Shown here piece by piece: positions 1 to 4,900 of a DNA stretch of 5,089 nt; position 1 is the first letter of the stretch, and each line of letters begins with the position of its first letter. The stretch covers positions 1 through 5,089 of the forward strand of contig DASUBV010000158.1 in the NCBI GenBank assembly GCA_035763085.1. The letters are read 5' to 3'. This stretch comes from DASUBV01 sp035763085. GTDB lineage: Bacteria > Actinomycetota > Actinomycetes > Streptosporangiales > Streptosporangiaceae. A program made the position numbers and the translations under genes. The notes below the pieces were generated by a model. The model searched no databases, had not been told where the DNA came from, and saw only the letters and a list, made by a program, of their open reading frames with translations.

Positions 1-1
1 G

Positions 2-18
2 GCCGGGTCGCACCCGGC
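2..18. repeat. GC-rich hairpin upstream of the sulfite reductase gene
   Basis: GCCGGGT (2-8) and ACCCGGC (12-18) form a perfect 7-bp inverted repeat around a 3-nt loop, with a possible G-U pair at 1/19. No T-run follows, so it is not a classic intrinsic terminator. It lies about 25 nt before the ribosome binding site of the reductase gene. It could be the end of an upstream gene's transcript, part of a leader or attenuator, or chance in GC-rich DNA. The window edge prevents a decision. Confidence 0.4.
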
Positions 19-56
19 TCGATCCGCCATACCCGCTGCCAGCAGAAGGATGACGC

Positions 57-1721
57 ATGCCGTCGCTACCTCGGGCGCCCAAACGGCGCGGCCAGGGCCA
101 GTGGGCCCTCGGCCACCAGGAGCCGCTGAACGCCGCTGAACGATTCAAGAAAGACGACAGCGGCCTGAACGTCCGCGAGCGGATCATCAGCCGCTATGCC
201 TACCTCGGCTTTGACTCCATCGACCCGGCCGACCTGCGCGGCCGGTTCCGCTGGTGGGGCCTGTACACCCAGCGGCGGCCCGGCATCGAGGGCGGCCGCA
301 CCGGCGCCCTGGCGGACGCCGAGATCGAGGACAGCTTCTTCATGATGCGGGTGCGCATCCCCGGCGGCCAGCTCACCGCCGACCAGCTGCGTACCGTGGC
401 CGAGATCGCCAAGGAGTACGGCCGCGACCTGGCCGACATCACCGACCGGCAGAACGTCCAGTACCACTGGATCCGGATCGAGGACGTGCCCGCCATCTGG
501 GCCCGGCTCGAGGAGGCCGGCCTGTCCTCGGTGCAGGCCTGCGGTGACGTGCCGCGCAACATCCTGGGCTGCCCGGTGGCCGGGATCGCCGACGACGAGA
601 TCCTGGACGCCACCGCCACCCTGCGCGCCGTCGAGGCCATGGCCGCGCTGAACCCCGAGTTCGACAACCTGCCCCGCAAGTACAAGACCGCCATCTCCGG
701 CTGCGCCTCGCACTGCACCGCGCACGAGATCAACGACATCTCCTTCGTCGGCGTCCGCGGCCCGGACGGGACCCCCGGCTTCGACCTGTGGGTCGGCGGC
801 GGGCTGTCCACCAACCCGATGCTCGCCCAGCGGCTGGGCGTGTTCGTCCGGCCCGACCAGGCACCCGAGGTGTGGGCGGGCGTCACCAAGATCTTCCGGG
901 ACTACGGCTACCGGCGGCTGCGGTCCAGGGCCCGGATGAAGTTCCTGGTCGCCGACTGGGGCGTCGAGCGGTTCCGCGAGGTGCTGGAGCAGGAGTACCT
1001 GGGCTACCAGCTGCCCGACGGCCCGGCGGCCGGGGTGCCCGCGGGCGCCAGCCGCGACCACGTCGGGGTGCACCGCCAGCGCGACGGCAACTACTACGTC
1101 GGCGTCGCCCCGCACACCGGCCGCAGCTCCGGCACTCAGCTGTGGCAGGTCGCCGAGCTGGCCGACGCCTACGGCTCGGGCACCATCCGCACCACCACCG
1201 AGCAGAAGCTGCTCATCCTCGATGTGCCCGAGGAGAGCCTGGAGTCCCTCGTCGGCGCCCTGTCCGACCTCGACCTGCAGGCGCAGCCCTCGCCGTTCCG
1301 GCGCGGCACCATGGCCTGCACTGGCATCGAGTTCTGCAAGCTGGCCATCGTCGAGACCAAGGGCCTGGCCCGCGACCTGTACACCGAGCTGGAGCGGCGG
1401 CTGCCCGGCTTCGACACCGCCATCAGCATCAACGTCAACGGCTGCCCCAACTCCTGCGCCCGGTTCCAGCTGGCCGACATCGGGCTCAAGGGCTCGATCG
1501 TGGACGGCACCGAGGGGTTCCAGGTCCACCTGGGCGGCTCGCTCGGTGCCGACCCCTCGTTCGGCCGCAAGCTGCGCGGCCTGAAGGTCACTACCGGGCA
1601 GCTGCCCGATTACGTCGAGCGGCTGCTGCGCAACTACCAGGCCGATCGCGCCGACGGGGAGGCGTTCGCCACCTGGGTCCGCCGAGCCGACGAGAAGCTG
1701 CTCACGGAGGGATCCTCATGA
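57..1721 (+). CDS. sirA: Ferredoxin-type sulfite/nitrite reductase (siroheme, [4Fe-4S])
   Basis: This 554-residue cytoplasmic enzyme is expected to carry out the six-electron reduction of sulfite to sulfide (or nitrite to ammonia) using reduced ferredoxin. It shows the duplicated NIR/SIR layout: ferredoxin-like half-domains near residues 85-155 and 340-405, each followed by a siroheme/cluster domain. The cluster ligands are C421 and C427 (ACTGIEFC) and C463 and C467 (NGCPNSC). Basic residues typical of siroheme binding are R98, R131 and R207-K208-Y209-K210. Y70 (in GLYTQR) and C162 (in ACGD) match the Tyr-Cys pair that is cross-linked beside siroheme in Mycobacterium tuberculosis SirA/NirA, which favours sulfite as substrate. 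The start is secure: an AAGGA Shine-Dalgarno ends at 50 and an in-frame TGA lies at 51-53, so no in-frame extension is possible. The gene heads a coupled operon with the siroheme genes. C216 and C220 are an odd extra pair. Substrate choice remains an inference. Confidence 0.95.
   Translation: MPSLPRAPKRRGQGQWALGHQEPLNAAERFKKDDSGLNVRERIISRYAYLGFDSIDPADLRGRFRWWGLYTQRRPGIEGGRTGALADAEIEDSFFMMRVRIPGGQLTADQLRTVAEIAKEYGRDLADITDRQNVQYHWIRIEDVPAIWARLEEAGLSSVQACGDVPRNILGCPVAGIADDEILDATATLRAVEAMAALNPEFDNLPRKYKTAISGCASHCTAHEINDISFVGVRGPDGTPGFDLWVGGGLSTNPMLAQRLGVFVRPDQAPEVWAGVTKIFRDYGYRRLRSRARMKFLVADWGVERFREVLEQEYLGYQLPDGPAAGVPAGASRDHVGVHRQRDGNYYVGVAPHTGRSSGTQLWQVAELADAYGSGTIRTTTEQKLLILDVPEESLESLVGALSDLDLQAQPSPFRRGTMACTGIEFCKLAIVETKGLARDLYTELERRLPGFDTAISINVNGCPNSCARFQLADIGLKGSIVDGTEGFQVHLGGSLGADPSFGRKLRGLKVTTGQLPDYVERLLRNYQADRADGEAFATWVRRADEKLLTEGSS
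1706..1711 (+). promoter_or_regulatory. Ribosome binding site for the 34-codon mini-ORF
   Basis: GGAGGG lies inside the last codons of the reductase gene, 6 nt before the ATG at 1718. That ATG overlaps the reductase stop as ATGA. A strong, well-spaced site here is the main argument that the mini-ORF is really translated. Confidence 0.6.
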
Positions 1722-1822
1722 GCGAGCCGGAGGGGCGCGGCGCCGCCTGGATCCAGGAGCGCAGCGACGAGGGAAGGCGGTGCCTCACGGCGCCCCGGAG
1801 GCGAGCGGAGGCCAGCACATGA
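1718..1822 (+). CDS. 34-residue bridging mini-ORF, function unknown
   Basis: This ORF starts in an ATGA overlap with the reductase stop and ends in an ATGA overlap with the next gene, so it fills the gap between them exactly. The product begins MSEPEGRGAAW, is very hydrophilic and charged (nine arginines, six glutamates), has one cysteine and no signal peptide or membrane segment. A GGAGGG site sits 6 nt upstream of the ATG. Of 34 sense codons, 31 end in G or C, as expected of a real gene here, although any frame in such DNA is GC-rich. I recognise no family. It may encode a functional micropeptide, or it may serve only to carry ribosomes to the next start. It could also be a relic of a lost gene. 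Confidence 0.5.
   Translation: MSEPEGRGAAWIQERSDEGRRCLTAPRRRAEAST
1807..1811 (+). promoter_or_regulatory. Ribosome binding site fixing the start of the double-CxxC gene
   Basis: GGAGG is 7 nt before the ATG at 1819. The possible GTG start at 1780, in the same frame, has only a GGGAAGG with a 2-nt spacer. The site therefore supports the 1819 start and the 58-residue product. Confidence 0.65.
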
Positions 1823-1995
1823 GCGAGCGCCAGGTGCCGTTCTACTGCCCCTACTGCGGCGAGGAGACGCTGCGCCCGGCCGGGCCCGACACCGGCGACT
1901 GGGAGTGCGCCGCCTGCGCCCGCGGCTTCCAGCTCCGCTTCGTCGCCGTGCTGCGGCCCGGCGCCCGAGATCCCATCACCGGGGCCGCGTCGTGA
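1819..1995 (+). CDS. Small double-CxxC (zinc-ribbon or rubredoxin-like) protein
   Basis: The 58-residue product has two knuckles, CPYC (C10, C13) and CAAC (C30, C33), 16 residues apart and followed by a hydrophobic strand-like stretch (FQLRFVAVL). Four cysteines in this arrangement suggest a tetrahedral metal site, zinc or possibly iron. It has no DNA-binding helix, signal peptide or membrane segment. It starts in an ATGA overlap with the mini-ORF and its stop overlaps the GTG start of cysG, so its output is tied to both reductase and siroheme synthase. My recollection, unverified, is that similar small proteins sit next to sulfite reductase genes in other actinobacteria, sometimes mislabelled as insertion-element proteins. 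A role in iron supply, cofactor loading or redox sensing for the siroheme pathway is inference from position only. Confidence 0.8.
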   Translation: MSERQVPFYCPYCGEETLRPAGPDTGDWECAACARGFQLRFVAVLRPGARDPITGAAS

Positions 1996-3269
1996 CCGGC
2001 TACCCGCTGGCCCTGGACCTGACCGGGCGCAGCGTCGTGGTGATCGGCGGCGGGCCGGTGGCCCTGCGCCGCACCCGCGCGCTCCTGGACGCCGGGGCGG
2101 TGGTCACCGTGATCGCCCCCCGCCTGCTGCCGGCCTTGTCCGGGCTTGCGGCCCAACGGGCTGGCGATCGCGAGTCCGGCCCGGCCACCGCGGGCCGCCT
2201 GCAGCTGATCCGGCGCCCCTACCGGGACGGTGACCTGGCCGGCAGGTGGCTGGCTCACGCAGCCACCAGCGATCCCGCCGTCAATGCCGCCGTCGCCGCC
2301 GAGGCCGAGCGGGAGCGGGTCTGGTGCGTCCGCGCCGACGACGCCCGCTCGTCGGCCGCGACGACGCCCGCGGTGACCCGGCACGGCGAGGTCACCGTGG
2401 CCGTGACCGCCAGCGGCGACCCGCGCCGGTCCCAGGCCCTGCGCGCCGCCATCGCCACCGCGCTGGCCGCCGGGGAGCTGCCGCTGCGCCGTCGCCGGGC
2501 GGGCGCCGGGAGCGTCGCCCTGGTCGGCGGCGGGCCCGGCGACGCCGAGCTGATCACCGTGCGCGGCCGCCGGCTGCTGGCCGAGGCGGATGTCGTGGTC
2601 GCGGACAAGCTCGCGCCGCGCTCGCTGCTGGCCGAGCTCGACCCCGGCGTCGAGATCATCGATGCCGGCAAGGCCCCGCACGCGCACAACCTGACCCAGG
2701 ACCAGATCAACGAGCTGATCGTGAGCCGGGCCCTGGCCGGGCAGCGCGTCGTGCGGCTCAAGGGCGGCGACCCGTTCGTGTTCGGCCGGGGCGGCGAGGA
2801 GGCACTGGCCTGCGTCCGCGCCGGCGTGCCGGTCCAGGTGGTGCCGGGCATCACCAGCGCCGTGGCCGTGCCGGGGTCGGCGGGCATCCCGGTGACCCAC
2901 CGCGGGGTCACCCAGGACTTCGCCGTGGTGTCGGCGCACCTGGACCCGTCGCAGCCCGGTGCCACTGTGGACTGGGAGTCGCTGGCCACCGGTCCTGGCA
3001 CGCTGGTGCTGCTGATGGGCGTCGCGCACCTGGCCGAGGTCTCGGCCGAGCTGATCAAGCGGGGCCGCGACGCGGCCACCCCGGCCGCGGTGATCCGGGA
3101 CGGAACGCTGGCCAGCCAGCAGGTGCTGACCTCCACGCTCGGCCAGGTCGCCGCGCACGCGGCAGCGGCCGGGATCCAGCCGCCCGCCGTGGTGGTGATC
3201 GGCGAGGTGGTCCGGCTGCGCGACCTGCTCGAGCCCGCGGCAGCGACCCGATCGAGGAGGGCGGCATGA
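1992..3269 (+). CDS. cysG: Siroheme synthase: precorrin-2 dehydrogenase/ferrochelatase fused to uroporphyrinogen-III C-methyltransferase
   Basis: The 425-residue protein carries two activities of siroheme synthesis. Residues 1 to about 140 are the NAD-dependent dehydrogenase/ferrochelatase domain, with a Rossmann loop (VVVIGGGPVALRR, 15-27), AATSDPAVN (91-99) and WCVRADDA (111-118). D116 aligns with the catalytic Asp104 of Salmonella CysG. Residues 173 to about 415 are the SAM-dependent methyltransferase making precorrin-2, with VALVGGGPGDAELIT (175-189), RLKGGDPFVFGRGGEEA (255-271) and VVPGITSA (283-290). The protein is shorter than the roughly 457-residue enterobacterial enzyme because the dimerisation/linker region is compressed to about 30 residues, similar to the short mycobacterial form. 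The start is taken as GTG 1992 in a GTGA overlap with the upstream stop. A longer reading from 1905 would add 29 arginine-rich residues out of keeping with the family. The local Shine-Dalgarno is weak, so coupled translation is likely. Confidence 0.94.
   Translation: MTGYPLALDLTGRSVVVIGGGPVALRRTRALLDAGAVVTVIAPRLLPALSGLAAQRAGDRESGPATAGRLQLIRRPYRDGDLAGRWLAHAATSDPAVNAAVAAEAERERVWCVRADDARSSAATTPAVTRHGEVTVAVTASGDPRRSQALRAAIATALAAGELPLRRRRAGAGSVALVGGGPGDAELITVRGRRLLAEADVVVADKLAPRSLLAELDPGVEIIDAGKAPHAHNLTQDQINELIVSRALAGQRVVRLKGGDPFVFGRGGEEALACVRAGVPVQVVPGITSAVAVPGSAGIPVTHRGVTQDFAVVSAHLDPSQPGATVDWESLATGPGTLVLLMGVAHLAEVSAELIKRGRDAATPAAVIRDGTLASQQVLTSTLGQVAAHAAAAGIQPPAVVVIGEVVRLRDLLEPAAATRSRRAA
3256..3260 (+). 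promoter_or_regulatory. Ribosome binding site for the 16-codon mini-ORF
   Basis: GGAGG within the last codons of cysG is 5 nt before the ATG at 3266. It could load ribosomes onto the mini-ORF directly or help terminating ribosomes restart there. Chance occurrence is possible because arginine/glycine codons in this DNA often spell GGAGG. Confidence 0.5.
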
Positions 3270-3316
3270 GGCAGCGCAAGAGCGCCGCGCCTGCCCGGAC
3301 GGGAGGCCGGTCATGA
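3266..3316 (+). CDS. 16-residue bridging mini-ORF, function unknown
   Basis: The ORF encodes MRQRKSAAPARTGGRS. It opens in an ATGA overlap with the cysG stop and closes in an ATGA overlap with the cbiX start, exactly like the longer mini-ORF upstream. GGAGG is 5 nt before its ATG. The peptide is strongly basic and has no recognisable motif. It is too short for composition to prove coding. The most economical view is that it passes ribosomes from cysG to cbiX. A functional peptide is possible but unsupported. Confidence 0.35.
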   Translation: MRQRKSAAPARTGGRS

Positions 3317-4011
3317 GTAATCCGGTGCTGCTGGCCGTGGCGCACGGCAGCCGGGACCCGGCCGCCCGGCAGACCATCGCCGCCCTCGCCCGCCAGGTCC
3401 GCCGGCTGGCCCCGGTGCTGGATGTCCGGATCGCGTTCGTGCAGCACGCCGAGCCGGCGCTGCCCGGTGAGCTGGCCGCCGCCGGGCCCCGCACCGTCGT
3501 CGTGCCGCTGCTGCTGTCCGGCGGCTATCACCTGACCACCGACATCGCCGGCGCGGCCGCGCAGGCCGGCGCCCAGGTGGCCGAGCCGCTGGGGCCCGAC
3601 ACGCTGCTGGTCACCGCCCTGGCCGGGCGGCTGGCCGAGGCCGGAGTGCCGGACCGGACCCCGGTCGTGCTGGCCGCGGCCGGCTCGGCCGGCCCGTCGG
3701 CCGCAGCCGACGCGCAGCGCCAGGCCAGCCTGCTGGCCGAGCGCCTGGAGGCGCCGGTGACGGCCGCGTTCGCCTCCGCCGCGCAGCCGCGGGTCACCGA
3801 CGCGGTGGCCAGCCTGCGGGCCCGGACCGGGTGCCCGGTCGCGGTGGCCGCCTACCTGCTGGCTCCCGGCCACTTCCATGACCAGCTGCAGCACGCCGGG
3901 GCCCGCTGGGTCACCGCGCCGCTGGGTGCTCACCCGGCGGTGGCCGGGCTGGTCATCGACCGCTACCGCGCGGCGTCCCGCCGCCCCGCCGTGGACGCCG
4001 CCCGCAGCTAG
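3313..4011 (+). CDS. cbiX: Sirohydrochlorin ferrochelatase (CbiX/SirB-like)
   Basis: The 232-residue cytoplasmic protein is predicted to insert Fe(2+) into sirohydrochlorin, the last step of siroheme synthesis. It has the tandem CbiX layout. The first half has LAVAHGSRDP (H11), H45 in QHAEP and LLLSGGYHLTTDI (H73), and the second half has AYLLAPGHFHDQL (H187, H189). The matching N-terminal motif of the second half is AAAGSAGPS, lacking its histidine, so one half probably carries most of the metal site. Length fits the two-domain actinobacterial chelatases (about 230-250). GGAGG at 3302-3306 is 6 nt before the ATG, which overlaps the stop of the 16-codon mini-ORF. It is the last gene of the operon. 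A cobalt chelatase role is the main alternative, but the neighbours (cysG and the reductase, no cobalamin genes) argue for iron. Confidence 0.92.
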   Translation: MSNPVLLAVAHGSRDPAARQTIAALARQVRRLAPVLDVRIAFVQHAEPALPGELAAAGPRTVVVPLLLSGGYHLTTDIAGAAAQAGAQVAEPLGPDTLLVTALAGRLAEAGVPDRTPVVLAAAGSAGPSAAADAQRQASLLAERLEAPVTAAFASAAQPRVTDAVASLRARTGCPVAVAAYLLAPGHFHDQLQHAGARWVTAPLGAHPAVAGLVIDRYRAASRRPAVDAARS

Positions 4012-4080
4012 CCGCCCGCGCCACCGTCGGCCCCGGCCGCCGCGACCTCGGGCGCTGTCCCGGCTCAGGCCCCTCGCGGT

Positions 4081-4094
4081 CCGGCCCGGGCCGG
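4081..4094. repeat. 14-bp perfect GC palindrome in the convergent gap
   Basis: CCGGCCCGGGCCGG reads the same on both strands and lies between the convergent cbiX and LUD genes. As RNA it could fold into a 5-bp stem with a 4-nt loop on either strand. There is no T-tract, so if it terminates transcription it does so only weakly or with help. The rest of 4012-4123 shows no gene. Confidence 0.4.
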
Positions 4095-4106
4095 CTGGCA
4101 GGCGCT

Positions 4107-4121
4107 GGCGCGCGGCGCGCC
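4107..4121 (-). terminator. Possible weak hairpin terminator after the LUD gene
   Basis: GGCGCG (4107-4112) pairs with CGCGCC (4116-4121) around a 3-nt loop. The hairpin begins 2 nt beyond the stop codon of the minus-strand gene. No U-tract follows in either direction, so this would be a stem-only terminator of the kind sometimes proposed in actinobacteria, or simply a GC-rich repeat. Confidence 0.25.
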
Positions 4122-4123
4122 CC

Positions 4124-4753
4124 TCAGAAGCCGATGGCCTCGCGGAGCAGCAGGACGGTGCCGTGCCCGGGGTGCGGCTCGGCGTTGAGGACGAGCAGCC
4201 GGTTGACGGCGCTGGGCTGCCCGTAGGCCGCCTGCGCGCGGGCCGTTTCCAGCGGGAGGCAGTGCTCCTGGACGCGGCGCAGCGCGGTGCTCAGGTCCGG
4301 CACCACCTTCTGCGCCCCGACGATCCAGATCCGGCGCGCGGCGCCGCCGGCATAGGCGGGGAGCTGGCTGCCGCTGGCCGAGGCGGCCACCAGGGAGCCG
4401 GTCTCGGTGAGCGCGGCGACGCTGCCCACGACGACATCGGGGCTGGCGAGCAGCTGCCGGATCTGGTCGGCGCCGGTCACGCGGTCCATGGCCAGCAGGC
4501 GCGGCTTGAGCGCCGCATACCGCCCGCTGGCGTTGATGTCGGCGTCGATGCCCGACAGGCGGAGGGTCTCGCTGGCCCCGGTGAATACGCTGGCACCCTC
4601 GGGTATCAGGTCCCGGACGCGAGTACGTGCCGCGGCGGCGTCGTCGAGGATCTCGGCGGCGAACCCGTGTGCCGTCAGTGCCGCGGCCGCCCGGTCCAGG
4701 CGCTCCGCGGGCGCGGGGTCGGCGAATATCGTTGCGGGAATCGAGGTCGTCAT
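4124..4753 (-). CDS. LUD-domain protein (LutC/YkgG-like)
   Basis: The 209-residue protein fits the LUD family (formerly DUF162), whose LutC member belongs to the LutABC lactate-utilisation system. The family signature is seen in VVVGSVAALTETGSLV (107-122), SGSQLPAY (127-134), IWIVGAQKVVPDLSTAL (142-158) and a C-terminus ending REAIGF. An N-terminal region with VFTGASETL (56-64) resembles the substrate- or nucleotide-handling part of this sugar-isomerase-like fold. No signal peptide or membrane segment is visible. GGAG (4759-4762, minus strand) is 5 nt before the ATG. No lutA or lutB lies in the window, so a lactate role should not be assumed; stand-alone LUD proteins are mostly uncharacterised. 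The gene is divergent from the sigma factor, and a SigJ-type promoter candidate points at it, which suggests it belongs to that regulon. Confidence 0.88.
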   Translation of the reverse strand: MTTSIPATIFADPAPAERLDRAAAALTAHGFAAEILDDAAAARTRVRDLIPEGASVFTGASETLRLSGIDADINASGRYAALKPRLLAMDRVTGADQIRQLLASPDVVVGSVAALTETGSLVAASASGSQLPAYAGGAARRIWIVGAQKVVPDLSTALRRVQEHCLPLETARAQAAYGQPSAVNRLLVLNAEPHPGHGTVLLLREAIGF

Positions 4754-4803
4754 GATGTCTCCGGACTGGTCGTATCAGCTGGATGTGGTGTTCTGAGCAG
4801 TCC

Positions 4804-4830
4804 GACGAGGGACCCCGGCGGAATGTCAGG
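4804..4830 (-). promoter_or_regulatory. Candidate SigJ/ECF41-type promoter of the LUD gene
   Basis: This is the mirror image of the rightward promoter. On the minus strand CCTGACA (4830 to 4824) matches 4 of 7 bases of TGTCACA and is followed after 16 nt by CGTC (4807 to 4804). Transcription would begin near 4796-4799, about 45 nt before the LUD start codon. The -35 match is weaker than on the plus strand, but the symmetry with it is exact. Confidence 0.45.
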
Positions 4831-4857
4831 CCTCACATTCGGTGGCACCTTCTCGTC
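4831..4857 (+). promoter_or_regulatory. Candidate SigJ/ECF41-type promoter of the sigma gene
   Basis: The -35 candidate CCTCACA (4831-4837) matches 5 of 7 bases of TGTCACA, the ECF41/SigJ -35 as I recall it. Exactly 16 nt later comes CGTC (4854-4857), the matching -10 core. A transcript would start near 4862-4865 and give a leader of about 36-39 nt containing the gene's Shine-Dalgarno. Autoregulation by the encoded sigma factor is the expected meaning. Confidence 0.55.
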
Positions 4858-4900
4858 GGACCAGTGAGGGCAGCTGCGGCGAAGGGAGGCTGACGGCACG

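Larger units (their letters stand above)
4800..4861. repeat. 62-bp concentric (nested) inverted repeat in the divergent promoter gap
   Basis: The outer arms GTCCGACGAG (4800-4809) and CTCGTCGGAC (4852-4861) are a perfect 10-bp inverted repeat. The inner element GAATGTCAGGCCTCACATTC (4821-4840) is a 20-bp palindrome with a single mismatched pair (C4827/C4834). Both are centred on exactly 4830.5. The two 11-nt spacers between arms and core agree at only 2 of 11 positions, so conservation is confined to the arms and core. This is the pattern of paired protein-contact sites rather than a uniform stem-loop. Either two divergent promoters or a symmetric operator would explain it. Confidence 0.75.

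Noticed and set aside
66..1529. 487-codon open frame on the minus strand opposite the reductase gene
   Set aside because: It has repetitive Gly/Val/Asp/Gln composition, no motifs, and lies wholly within a clear gene; it is a codon-bias shadow.
1747..1756. CTGGATCCAG, a 10-bp palindrome in the 34-codon mini-ORF, and a 7-bp GGGGCGC/GCGCCCC pair (1732-1738/1790-1796)
   Set aside because: They are short, have no associated T-tract or repeats, and are of a size expected by chance in GC-rich DNA.
1780..1818. Upstream GTG start giving the double-CxxC protein 13 extra residues
   Set aside because: Its Shine-Dalgarno is badly spaced (2 nt). The ATG at 1819 has GGAGG at 7 nt and keeps the ATGA overlap pattern of the operon.
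1851..3494. 547-codon open frame on the minus strand opposite cysG and cbiX
   Set aside because: It lies antisense to two well-recognised genes, has a low-complexity Gly/Arg/Pro/Gln-rich translation and no family resemblance. Long antisense open frames are expected in DNA with such high third-position GC.
4824..4857. TGTCAGG (4824-4830) as the plus-strand -35 box paired with CGTC at 4854
   Set aside because: It matches TGTCA well but the spacer would be 23 nt, too long for an ECF promoter. The CCTCACA box at 4831 gives 16 nt.
4800..4861. The nested dyad as a bidirectional transcription terminator
   Set aside because: It lies between divergent gene starts, not gene ends. The 11-nt spacers do not pair and there is no T-tract on either strand.
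4765..4865. ACTGGTC (4765-4771) and GACCAGT (4859-4865) as a third inverted repeat in the divergent gap
   Set aside because: It is only 7 bp, is centred on 4815 rather than 4830.5, and is easily chance at this length.
3878..4867. 329-codon plus-strand open frame overlapping cbiX and antisense to the LUD gene
   Set aside because: It would start inside cbiX, cross the convergent gap and run through the divergent promoter dyad. Its translation resembles no family, whereas the LUD gene opposite matches its family along its whole length.
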